DNA of 13,955 nucleotides from Parcubacteria group bacterium (GTDB taxonomy: Bacteria > Patescibacteriota > Minisyncoccia > Minisyncoccales > UBA10102), in the NCBI GenBank assembly GCA_016188735.1, contig JACPHF010000046.1:1-13955 (forward strand), in the 5' to 3' direction. Below the pieces are notes generated by a model, which searched no databases, was not told the DNA's origin, and saw only the letters and a list, made by a program, of their open reading frames with translations. Within the stretch, counting starts at the first letter, position 1. Each line of letters starts with the position of its first letter. Below, piece after piece: positions 5,061 through 12,668 of the stretch. The translations under genes and the position numbers were made by a program.

Positions 5061-6347
5061 ATGAAGCATAAGAAGGTCGTGAAGCGCCGCGCGGACACCT
5101 CGTTTGACATCCCCCGCACAAAAGTGCGGGTGATTGGCATCGGAGGAGGCGGAGGAAATATCGTCGCAGAGATCGCTTCTCGCGTTTCGCGGGTTGATTT
5201 CTTTGCGGCAAACACCGACACGCAGGACCTGAAGAAAGCTCACGCAAGGGTTCGCATATTTCCTTTCGGACAGAAACTTACGCGAGGATTGGGCTGCGGC
5301 ATGGATGCCGGCCTCGGAGAGCTTGCGGCAAGATCCGAAAAAGACCGCATGAAGAAACTCTTTGAAGGACAGGATGTTTCCATTATCATAGCTTCCCTGG
5401 GAGGCGGAACGGGGAGCGGGGCGGCCCCGGTGTTTGCCCAAGCGGCCCGAGAAGCCAAGAGCCTGGTGCTGGGCATTTTTACGCTGCCGTTTGAGTTTGA
5501 AGGAAAGAAGCGCAAAGAGATCGCGCATTCAGCGTTGGAGAAAATACGCCCTCTCGTGAACGCCTACACCATGATTCCGAACGAGCGGATTTTCAAGACC
5601 ATAGAAAAGACCACTCCGTTTCCGCAGGCCTTATCGATCCTCAACAGGAAACTCGCCGATTCCCTGGAAGGACTGATTGATGCCTTGTATAGCCCGGGAC
5701 TGATCAATATTGATTTTGCCGACGTACGGTCTGTCCTTGAGGGGAGGGGCCGTCTTGCGTATGCTTCCGCGGTGGCCGTTACGGGATCCGACCGTGCGAA
5801 GGGAGCGCTGAACGCGCTGTTTGCCAATTCTCTTCATGAGTACGGTGTGCAAGGAGCAGACCGCATTCTTTTCCACCTGGCAGCAGACAAGAATCTCAAA
5901 ATGCAGGAAGTCGCAGACGTAAGCAGGGGCATTTTTTCTCTTAACCCGAAGGCCCGCATCATTCTTGGTATTACGCTTCGCCCCGAATTCAAAGACAAGC
6001 TGAAGGCCATGCTGTTTGCCGTAGGGTGCGCAGAAGGAAAGCAGGCCCCCGACCTTACGCCGAGACTCGGGACAAGCCGCAAACCCGAGAAAAAAGCGGC
6101 ACAGCCTCAAAAAAAACAGCGCAGTGTTGTCCAGAAGAAGAAGATAAAGCGTGCGAAGAAGGTTCTTGCTCGCCTCGCTGCCAAACGAGCGGTCAAACAG
6201 CATGAGAAAAAAGAAGAACCAGCAGAGAAAACCAGGAAGACCGCCCTGGATCTCAAGCAGGAGCTGGACGGGAAGCTTCGGGAAATCCAGGAAGAGGAGA
6301 AGAAATGGGATATTCCCGCGTTTTTACGGGTAAAGATCAAGCGGTAA
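5061..6347 (+). CDS. ftsZ: Cell division protein FtsZ
   Basis: FtsZ is the tubulin-like GTPase that forms the division ring at mid-cell. The 428-residue protein shows VRVIGIGGGGGN at 22-33 (T1 loop), AANTDTQDL at 49-57, the tubulin signature GGGTGSG at 114-120, PNERIF at 173-178, and the catalytic T7 loop NIDFADV at 216-222 with D218 and D221. Residues 332-415 are a Lys/Glu-rich linker, and the end WDIPAFLR at 416-423 is the canonical C-terminal peptide that binds FtsA, ZipA or SepF-type partners. ATG 5061 is preferred over an upstream GTG at 4980 because that frame would start inside the terminator and because a promoter ends just before 5061. No ftsA or other dcw gene is adjacent. It heads a long metabolic operon. 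The linker is unusually basic, otherwise the family match is complete. Confidence 0.96.
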   Translation: MKHKKVVKRRADTSFDIPRTKVRVIGIGGGGGNIVAEIASRVSRVDFFAANTDTQDLKKAHARVRIFPFGQKLTRGLGCGMDAGLGELAARSEKDRMKKLFEGQDVSIIIASLGGGTGSGAAPVFAQAAREAKSLVLGIFTLPFEFEGKKRKEIAHSALEKIRPLVNAYTMIPNERIFKTIEKTTPFPQALSILNRKLADSLEGLIDALYSPGLINIDFADVRSVLEGRGRLAYASAVAVTGSDRAKGALNALFANSLHEYGVQGADRILFHLAADKNLKMQEVADVSRGIFSLNPKARIILGITLRPEFKDKLKAMLFAVGCAEGKQAPDLTPRLGTSRKPEKKAAQPQKKQRSVVQKKKIKRAKKVLARLAAKRAVKQHEKKEEPAEKTRKTALDLKQELDGKLREIQEEEKKWDIPAFLRVKIKR

Positions 6348-6357
6348 TCCAGATACC

Positions 6358-7236
6358 ATGGCGGAGATTACAAAGGCAATCTTGCCCATCGCAGGCCTGG
6401 GCACCAGATACCTGCCCGTTTCCAAGGCGATTCCAAAAGAGCTTCTGCCGCTCGTGGACAAGCCCCTGGTGCAGTATGCCGTGGAAGAAGCAAAGGCAAG
6501 CGGCATTACGGAAATCATTTTTGTCGTCAACTCAAACCGGAAGTTCATCGAGGACTATTTCAGACGATCTTTGAAATTGGAAAAAACCCTGGAAGAACGC
6601 AAGCAGGAGCATCTGCTCAGACTTCTCAAGCGAATTGAAGAGCTGGGAGAGGGGATGACGTTTTCATTCGTGTCAGACAAGTCCCTAGGAGACGGCCATG
6701 CGATTCTGCAGGCAAAAAAGCTTGTCGCAGACGAGCCCTGCCTCGTCATGTTTCCCGACGACGTGGTTGATTCCGAGGTGCCGTGCGCCAAACAGCTTTG
6801 CCAGGTATTTAAAACCGCCCAAAAACCGGTTTTCGCGCTCTACGAACTAAAGGAAGAACAGGTCTTCGCGTACGGCGTGGCCAGGGTGGAAACGATCGCA
6901 AAGCGGTTCTACAAGCTCAAGGAATTCGTGGAGAAGCCCAATCCAGGGACGGCTCCTTCCAATCTTGTGTGGCTGGGGAGAGCCATTATTACGCCGGAGG
7001 TGTTTGACTACCTGAAAAAAACGAGACCCAATAAAAAAGGGGAAATTATCTTAGCCGAAGCTTTGTCTCAGATGCTGAGAGATGGTATAATGGTGTATGG
7101 ATATGAAGTGGAAGGGAAATGGCTGGAATGCGGAGACAAGATAGGCTGGCTTCGTTCCAACCTCTACCTTTCTCTCAAGCATCCCGAGTTCGGAAAAACA
7201 ATGACTGCATTTCTTAAGGAGGAAAAACTTCTATGA
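6358..7236 (+). CDS. galU: UTP-glucose-1-phosphate uridylyltransferase
   Basis: The 292-residue enzyme makes UDP-glucose and PPi from UTP and glucose 1-phosphate, feeding surface glycan synthesis in the cytoplasm. The nucleotide-binding loop AGLGTRYLPVSKAIPKELLP is at 12-31, GDGHAIL at 111-117, the metal-binding FPDD at 132-135, VEKP at 191-194, GRAIITPEVFDYL at 207-219, and the family-typical ECGDKIGWLRSNL at 257-269. The length equals the bacterial GalU norm, and the GHAIL and CGDKIG elements favour GalU over the related RfbA dTDP-glucose enzymes. It starts 10 bases after the ftsZ stop without an SD, so it probably depends on read-through or coupling. Its stop overlaps the next start (ATGA), and the strong SD of the next gene lies inside its last codons. 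Confidence 0.93.
   Translation: MAEITKAILPIAGLGTRYLPVSKAIPKELLPLVDKPLVQYAVEEAKASGITEIIFVVNSNRKFIEDYFRRSLKLEKTLEERKQEHLLRLLKRIEELGEGMTFSFVSDKSLGDGHAILQAKKLVADEPCLVMFPDDVVDSEVPCAKQLCQVFKTAQKPVFALYELKEEQVFAYGVARVETIAKRFYKLKEFVEKPNPGTAPSNLVWLGRAIITPEVFDYLKKTRPNKKGEIILAEALSQMLRDGIMVYGYEVEGKWLECGDKIGWLRSNLYLSLKHPEFGKTMTAFLKEEKLL
7216..7222 (+). promoter_or_regulatory. Shine-Dalgarno of the NAD(P)HX dehydratase gene, inside galU
   Basis: AAGGAGG lies within the last codons of galU, 10 bases before the ATG at 7233. It is the strongest SD in the operon and fixes this start. It suggests that ribosomes can load here independently of galU. Confidence 0.7.
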
Positions 7237-8096
7237 GCAAGGTAACCAAAGATCTTCTTCAAACCATATATCCCCCTCGTCCTTCCGAAGTCCGAAAGTA
7301 CGACTACGGCCTTTTGCTTGTCATTGGAGGATCCGATTTCTATTCTGGAGCTCCGGCGCTTTCCGCGTTGGCCGCTTTTAAGGCGGGTCTGGACATGGTG
7401 CGCATCATAGCTCCAAAGAGGGCGGCCGACATCATCGCTTCTTTCTCTCCGGTGCTTGCGGCATACCCCATTGCGAATACCCGCGTCTTAAAAAATGATC
7501 TTCCCCTCCTTCTTGAAATGACCGCGTCCGCCAAAGCCACGGCGCGGGGGAACGTTGCCGTCCTGATCGGAGGAGGAATGGGAAGAACCGAAGAAACGCT
7601 CCAGACGATCGCGGACTATCTTGCGCACACGGATATTCCTGCTGTCATTGACGCCGACGGCATCCACGCGGCGGCAAAGAACCCAGGGGTATTGGCCGGA
7701 AAGCCTTTTGTCGTGACTCCGAACACGTTTGAATTTGCCCTGCTCACGGGAAAAGAAGTGCGCGAACTTCCTCATGAAGAACGCGTGAAGGTGGTGCAGG
7801 AAGAAGCGACCAGGCTTCAGACAACCATTTTGTTGAAAGCCGCGATAGACATCGTTTCAGACGGCAAAGAAATCCTTACCAATGAAACAGGATCTCCATA
7901 TATGTCGGGAGGCGGCTTGGGAGACACGCTGTCGGGCATTATCGGAGCGCTGCTTTCCCGCGGGATATCTCCCATGCAGGCGGCAGCGGCAGGAGCCTAC
8001 ATCAATGGAAAAGCAGGGGAGATTGCGGGGGCGAAACTCAAGGAATCCCTCACCGCAATGGATGTCATTGATGCGATTCCTCAGGTAATTGGATGA
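7233..8096 (+). CDS. nnrD: ADP-dependent (S)-NAD(P)H-hydrate dehydratase, YjeF C-terminal (ribokinase-like) family
   Basis: The 287-residue protein matches the C-terminal carbohydrate-kinase-like domain of YjeF, which restores hydrated NADH/NADPH using ADP (or ATP). Visible are VIGGSDFYSGAPALSA at 30-45, GGGMGR at 113-118, VIDADGIHA at 138-146, VTPNTFEFALLTG at 161-173, and SGGGLGDTLSGIIGALL at 225-241, with the presumed catalytic D231 in the G.GD.LSG loop. The usual TPHxGE stretch reads TPNTFEF, so the common His is Asn. The N-terminal epimerase domain (NnrE) is absent, so the epimerase must be separate or missing. It lies directly before GAPDH (ATGA overlap), the enzyme known to form NADHX as a side product, which makes a repair role in this position sensible. 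Confidence 0.9.
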   Translation: MSKVTKDLLQTIYPPRPSEVRKYDYGLLLVIGGSDFYSGAPALSALAAFKAGLDMVRIIAPKRAADIIASFSPVLAAYPIANTRVLKNDLPLLLEMTASAKATARGNVAVLIGGGMGRTEETLQTIADYLAHTDIPAVIDADGIHAAAKNPGVLAGKPFVVTPNTFEFALLTGKEVRELPHEERVKVVQEEATRLQTTILLKAAIDIVSDGKEILTNETGSPYMSGGGLGDTLSGIIGALLSRGISPMQAAAAGAYINGKAGEIAGAKLKESLTAMDVIDAIPQVIG

Positions 8097-9112
8097 ACAC
8101 AAGAATTGCCATAAATGGGTTCGGACGCATCGGAAGGCTTTTGTTTCGTCAGGTATGCGAAAAAGGCGGTTGTGCGGTCGTTGCCATCAATGATTTGGGC
8201 GATATTGAGAACCTGGCCTATCTGCTCCAGTATGATTCCGTGTACGGAACATTCAAAGAGCGGGTGGAGGCGAAAGGGAATTCATTGATAGTCGGGGGAA
8301 GAGAAACCCGTGTACTGCATGAAAAAGATCCTCTGCTGCTTCCGTGGAAAGATCTTAAGATTGACGTCGTGGCGGAAGCGACCGGCATGTTTGAGTCGTA
8401 CGAGAAAGCGCGGGTGCACCTGAAAGCGGGAGCTAAGCGCGTTGTTATCACCGCCCCCGCAAAAGACGAGGACGGAGAGCGGCATAAAACCGTGCTCATG
8501 GGAGTGAACGAAAAAGATCTTGCGGCCTGCGAGATTTCTTCAAACGGCTCGTGCACGACAAATGCGGCTGCCGCTGTCATGCAGATCTTGAGCGAGAATC
8601 CCGGAATTCTGAAAGCCAATCTGAATACGGTGCACGGCTATACCGCAACGCAGAATCTGGTTGATGGTCCCACGAGGGGCAAAGATTTCAGGCGGGGGAG
8701 AGCCGCGGCCCACAATATCGTGCCCTCAAGCACGGGAGCGGCAATTGCGGTGACGCGGGCCGTGAAGGAATTGCAAGGAAAGTTTGACGGCGTGGCCTTG
8801 CGGGTCCCCACGCTCACGGGTTCCATCGCTGACATTACGTTTTTGGCAAAACGAAAAACTTCCGCAGAAGAGATCAACGATATTTTGACCAAAGCGGCAA
8901 AAGAACCAAGGTGGCAGGGAATTTTAAAAGTGACCCGAGACCCACTCGTTTCTTCGGATATTATCAAGGAGCCGTATGCCGCAATTGTTGATCTGAATTT
9001 TACCCGTGTCGTTGCAGGAGACCTGGTAAAGGTGCTTTGCTGGTACGACAACGAATGGGGGTATGTCGCGACGCTCGTGAAGCATATTGAGGCTGCGGCA
9101 GCCGCCCTCTAA
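8093..9112 (+). CDS. gap: Type I glyceraldehyde-3-phosphate dehydrogenase
   Basis: The 339-residue glycolytic enzyme oxidises glyceraldehyde 3-phosphate to 1,3-bisphosphoglycerate with reduction of NAD. NGFGRIGRL at 8-16 is the dinucleotide loop, and D34 in INDL suggests preference for NAD over NADP. The active site is SCTTN at 153-157 with Cys154 nucleophile and His181 (VHGYTATQN). NEWGY at 320-324 is kept. The residues after SCTTN are AAAAV rather than the common CLAP, and HGYTATQ replaces HSYTATQ; both are mild variants. The gene starts inside the nnrD stop (ATGA) and is followed after 6 bases by the pyrophosphatase. Only weak SD-like AGG is seen, consistent with translational coupling. 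Confidence 0.96.
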   Translation: MNTRIAINGFGRIGRLLFRQVCEKGGCAVVAINDLGDIENLAYLLQYDSVYGTFKERVEAKGNSLIVGGRETRVLHEKDPLLLPWKDLKIDVVAEATGMFESYEKARVHLKAGAKRVVITAPAKDEDGERHKTVLMGVNEKDLAACEISSNGSCTTNAAAAVMQILSENPGILKANLNTVHGYTATQNLVDGPTRGKDFRRGRAAAHNIVPSSTGAAIAVTRAVKELQGKFDGVALRVPTLTGSIADITFLAKRKTSAEEINDILTKAAKEPRWQGILKVTRDPLVSSDIIKEPYAAIVDLNFTRVVAGDLVKVLCWYDNEWGYVATLVKHIEAAAAAL

Positions 9113-9118
9113 AGAAAA

Positions 9119-11107
9119 ATGACGGTTTTTCCTTTCATTGCATCCGTATTGTCTATTGTGTACGCCGCCTTTTTGGCGGCAAGGGTTTTGCAATCTCCCG
9201 CGGGAGATCCTGCGATGAGGGAGATCGCCAGGGCAATTCAGGAAGGCGCCTCCGCGTTTCTCAAGAGGCAATACCGGACGATCGCAATCGTCGCCATTCT
9301 CATATTCTTCATCCTCTGGTTCGTATTTCCTGAAAACAAGGGCATCGCTTTTGGGTTTTTGGTTGGGGCCATGGCATCGGCTCTTGCGGGATTCTTGGGA
9401 ATGACGGTTTCGGTGCGGGCAAATGTGCGGGTTGCTGCAGCCGCGCAAAGCTCTCTTGGAAAAGCCTTTTCTCTTGCCTTTAGCGGAGGAGCGGTAACGG
9501 GATTTTTTGTGGTAGGCTTGGCGCTTCTTGCGGTTTCCGGTTTCTACGCCCTTACCCATAATCTTCAGGCCCTGGTAGGCCTCGGATTCGGAGGGTCTCT
9601 GATCTCTATTTTTGCGAGGCTGGGAGGGGGCATTTACACCAAGGCGGCGGACGTGGGAGCGGATATTGTGGGGAAGGTGGAGGCCGGCATTCCAGAAGAC
9701 GATCTTCGGAACCCCGCTGTTATTGCGGATAACGTGGGGGACAACGTGGGAGACGATGCCGGTATGGCTGCCGATCTTTTTGAAACCTACGCGGTGACCA
9801 TGGTTGCGGCAATGCTTCTGGCTGCTTTTCTTTTCCCCGGCGTTGCAAGCGTTGTCGACCTGCCACAGCTCTTGGGCGGAGTTGCGGTGATTGCGTCCAT
9901 AGCGGGGAGTTTTGCGGTAAGGCTCTTTGGGAAGGGGATCATGAGGGCCCTTTACCAAGGCCTTCTCGCGAGCGCGGGACTTTCCCTTATCGGGTTCTTT
10001 TATCTTTTAAAGCAGCAGGGGTTTCAAGATGTTCTTCTCCCTTGGTTTGGCGCCATGGCTGTCGGGATTGCGGCAACTCTTGCAATGGTGGCAATCACCG
10101 AGTACTACACTTCAAAAAACTTCAGGCCGGTCAGGGCCATTGCGGAAGCATCAAAAACAGGATCCGGCACCAACGTGATTATGGGTCTTGCGATGGGCAT
10201 GGAATCGACCGCGGTTCCCATCATCGTGATTGTTGCAGGAGCCCTGATCGCGTACGGTTTAGCCGGCCTGTTTGGAGTGGCCCTTGCGGCGGTTGCGATG
10301 CTTTCTTTGGCTGGCATTGTTGTCGCAATCGATGCGTTTGGGCCCATTACCGACAACGCCGGAGGAATCGCAGAAATGGCAAATCTTTCAGAATCCACCC
10401 GCGAATCCACCGATTCTCTTGACGCGGTCGGCAATACCACAAAGGCCGTAACAAAATCCTATGCCATAGCTTCGGCCGGCCTTGCAGCTCTTGTGCTGTT
10501 CTTTTCCTATACCCAGGAACTCATCAAAGATGCGGCGGCAGGAACCACGTTTCGCTTTGAGCTCGGCGACCCCTATGTTCTCGCGGGACTCTTTTTGGGA
10601 GGGGCCCTGCCCTATCTTTTTGGGTCTTTGGCAATGAGGGCCGTAGGCTCGGCGGCCGGAGCCGTCGTGGAAGAGGTGCGAAGACAATTCAGAGAGATTC
10701 CGGGAATTATGGCGAGATCGGCAAAACCAGATTATGCCGCAGCGGTCGATATCGTTACGCGAGCCGCACTCAAGGAAATGATTTTCCCCACCCTCATTGT
10801 GGTCGCTTCCCCCATTGCCGTAGGTTTCATCTTGGGGCCGGAAGCCCTGGGAGGATTTCTCATAGGCACCATTGTCACCGGACTCTTTGTCGCAATCTCA
10901 ATGACCTCGGGGGGCGGAGCCTGGGACAATGCAAAAAAGTTTATTGAATCGGGGAATCTTGGAGGCAAGGGCTCCGAGGCGCACAAGGCCGCGGTGACCG
11001 GAGACACGGTAGGGGATCCCTATAAAGATACCGCGGGTCCCGCCATTAACCCTTTGATTAAGGTTGTGAACATCATTGCAATTTTATTGGCGGGATTTTT
11101 CGTGTGA
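9119..11107 (+). CDS. hppA: Membrane-bound proton-translocating pyrophosphatase, K+-independent type
   Basis: This 662-residue integral membrane enzyme hydrolyses PPi to phosphate and pumps protons out. About 15-16 hydrophobic segments are visible. Substrate-site motifs are [11 protein letters not shown] at 178-188, [19 protein letters not shown] at 204-222, [10 protein letters not shown] at 411-420, and [12 protein letters not shown] at 599-610 with [15 protein letters not shown] at 628-642. The subtype position reads GNTTKA (438-443): Lys442 instead of Ala is the established mark of K+-independent H+-PPases. The length is at the short end of the family but nothing is missing. It starts 6 bases after gap, and its stop overlaps the aldolase start by one base. 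In this operon it could recover energy from PPi released by GalU and by macromolecule synthesis. Confidence 0.97.
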   Translation: MTVFPFIASVLSIVYAAFLAARVLQSPAGDPAMREIARAIQEGASAFLKRQYRTIAIVAILIFFILWFVFPENKGIAFGFLVGAMASALAGFLGMTVSVRANVRVAAAAQSSLGKAFSLAFSGGAVTGFFVVGLALLAVSGFYALTHNLQALVGLGFGGSLISIFARLGGGIYTKAADVGADIVGKVEAGIPEDDLRNPAVIADNVGDNVGDDAGMAADLFETYAVTMVAAMLLAAFLFPGVASVVDLPQLLGGVAVIASIAGSFAVRLFGKGIMRALYQGLLASAGLSLIGFFYLLKQQGFQDVLLPWFGAMAVGIAATLAMVAITEYYTSKNFRPVRAIAEASKTGSGTNVIMGLAMGMESTAVPIIVIVAGALIAYGLAGLFGVALAAVAMLSLAGIVVAIDAFGPITDNAGGIAEMANLSESTRESTDSLDAVGNTTKAVTKSYAIASAGLAALVLFFSYTQELIKDAAAGTTFRFELGDPYVLAGLFLGGALPYLFGSLAMRAVGSAAGAVVEEVRRQFREIPGIMARSAKPDYAAAVDIVTRAALKEMIFPTLIVVASPIAVGFILGPEALGGFLIGTIVTGLFVAISMTSGGGAWDNAKKFIESGNLGGKGSEAHKAAVTGDTVGDPYKDTAGPAINPLIKVVNIIAILLAGFFV

Positions 11108-11991
11108 TGAAACCAGGATCGCTCAAGGACTATCTTGGGAAGGCAAAGAAAGAAGGATGGGCCCTCGCGCATTTTAATTTTTGCACCATTGATCAGCTGC
11201 ATGCCATTGTGCAGGCGGCGCAAGAAGAATTAGCGCCCGTGCTGGTTGGAACGGCAGAAAAAGAACTCAGGTTTTTCGGCGCGGAGGAAGCCGCGGCGCT
11301 CGTCGGCATTTTCCGCAAGCGGGGAGTCGCCGTATTTTTGAACGCCGACCATTGCACAAGCGTTCAGTCGGCAATGGCAGCCTGCGAGTCGGGATATGAT
11401 TCCGTGCACATCGATCTGTCCAGGGAATCGTTTGAGGAGAACATGAAGGGCACGAAAGAAGTCGTGGAGTTCGCAAAGAAAAAACGCCCCGAGATCCTGG
11501 TGGAAGGGGAGTTGGGATATATTGTGACGGATGCCTCCAAGGTGTACCGGGAAAAGGTTGTCATTCCGGAAGACAGCTATCCCAAGGTTGAGGAAGCCGT
11601 GCGCTTCGCGCAGGAGACCGGCATAAACCTACTTGCCCCCGCGGTAGGGACCATTCACGGAATCGTTGAAGGGGCGCCGTTTTTTGAGGAATTGAGAATG
11701 GATCTTATCTCAAAGCTCTCCCGGGCTTTGCCCGGCATCACGCTCGTGCTCCACGGAGGATCCGGAGTTTCGCAAGACCAGGTCAAACGGGCGATCGCGC
11801 TGGGCATGAACAGCATACATATTTCAACCGATTTGCGGGTTGCATACAGAAACGCTCTTGAGGCGAAACTTCAGCAAGACAAGGACGCGATGGCTCCCTA
11901 TTCGTATCTGGAGCCCGCCGCGGCTGCAGTGAAACAGCTCGTGAAGGACATGTTGATTTTGTCCGGAGCTTCTGGTAGGGTGAAAACATGA
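11107..11991 (+). CDS. fba: Class II (metal-dependent) fructose-bisphosphate aldolase
   Basis: The 294-residue TIM-barrel enzyme interconverts fructose 1,6-bisphosphate and the two triose phosphates. NADHC at 79-83 gives the catalytic Asp (D81) and metal ligand H82. VEGELGYI at 132-139 holds the Glu ligand region, VGTIHG at 180-185 (H184) and LHGGSG at 215-220 (H216) give the other metal and phosphate sites, and ISTDLR at 239-244 closes the phosphate pocket. A related class II aldolase such as GatY/KbaY (tagatose bisphosphate) cannot be excluded, but the gap neighbour favours the glycolytic role. ATG 11107 is preferred to the GTG at 11104: it overlaps the pyrophosphatase stop as TGATG. Its own stop overlaps the L25 start as ATGA. 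Confidence 0.92.
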   Translation: MKPGSLKDYLGKAKKEGWALAHFNFCTIDQLHAIVQAAQEELAPVLVGTAEKELRFFGAEEAAALVGIFRKRGVAVFLNADHCTSVQSAMAACESGYDSVHIDLSRESFEENMKGTKEVVEFAKKKRPEILVEGELGYIVTDASKVYREKVVIPEDSYPKVEEAVRFAQETGINLLAPAVGTIHGIVEGAPFFEELRMDLISKLSRALPGITLVLHGGSGVSQDQVKRAIALGMNSIHISTDLRVAYRNALEAKLQQDKDAMAPYSYLEPAAAAVKQLVKDMLILSGASGRVKT

Positions 11992-12668
11992 CCAGCATTC
12001 AGGCAAGCCTGCGGAAAGAACAAGGCAGAAAGACAAAAGCTCTACGGGGAGCGGGAAAAGTCCCCGCTGTTTTATATGGACCCAAGACCAAATCCCAGAT
12101 GATTGCCGTGGAAGAGAAGGAGTTTGAAAAAGCATTCAGGGAAGCGGGGGAGAGCACTCTTTTGGATCTTGAAGTTGGAAACCGAAAGGTGCCCGTGCTC
12201 ATTCACGACGTGCAACGGGATCCTTTGCGGGGTACCGTTATACACGTTGATTTCTACGAGCCTCCGTTGGATAAGAAGGTGAAGGTTCAGCTGCCCATTG
12301 TCGCGCAAGGCGAAGCTCCCGCGGTGAAGGAGCTGGGGGGCACGCTCATTCGGCACATCCAGGAGATTGAAGTTTCGGCGCTTCCTCAGAATCTTCCCCA
12401 TGAGCTCACGATCACGGTAGACGGTTTGGCCACCTTTGAAGACCGTATTCTCGTGAAAGACATACGGGTGCCGGAAGGCGTGACGATAGAACACGACCGT
12501 GACGATGTCGTGGCCCAGGTGGTTCCGGTGACCGATGTGGAAAAAGAACTTGCCGCACCCGTGGAGGAGCGCGTGGAAGAAGTGGAGAAGATCGAGAAGG
12601 AAAAGAAAGAAACAGAAGTTGAAGAGAAGGGAGAAGGGCAGCCTTCCAATGAAAAACCCTCTTCTTAA
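11988..12668 (+). CDS. rplY: Large-subunit ribosomal protein L25, Ctc/TL5 long form
   Basis: The 226-residue protein matches the two-domain Ctc/TL5 form of L25, which binds 5S rRNA in the 50S subunit. Residues 1-90 form the 5S-binding domain: LRKEQGRKTKALRGAGKVPA, VLYGPK at 28-33, and VLIHDVQRDPLRGTVIHVDF at 70-89, a family hallmark. Residues 91-182 are the beta-rich TL5 C-domain (KVKVQLPIVAQGEAPAVKELGG). The end, about 183-226, is a Glu/Lys-rich acidic tail of low complexity, common in long forms. The ATG overlaps the aldolase stop (ATGA), with AGGGTGA 5 bases upstream as a fair SD. The last 20 bases overlap the next gene. A ribosomal protein between glycolytic and cell-wall genes hints at growth-linked expression of the operon. 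Confidence 0.94.
   Translation: MTSIQASLRKEQGRKTKALRGAGKVPAVLYGPKTKSQMIAVEEKEFEKAFREAGESTLLDLEVGNRKVPVLIHDVQRDPLRGTVIHVDFYEPPLDKKVKVQLPIVAQGEAPAVKELGGTLIRHIQEIEVSALPQNLPHELTITVDGLATFEDRILVKDIRVPEGVTIEHDRDDVVAQVVPVTDVEKELAAPVEERVEEVEKIEKEKKETEVEEKGEGQPSNEKPSS

Noticed and set aside
8924..9958. Minus-strand frame of 344 codons
   Set aside because: It is antisense to gap and hppA, both with complete family motifs; its product is a low-complexity Arg/His/Gly-rich shadow.
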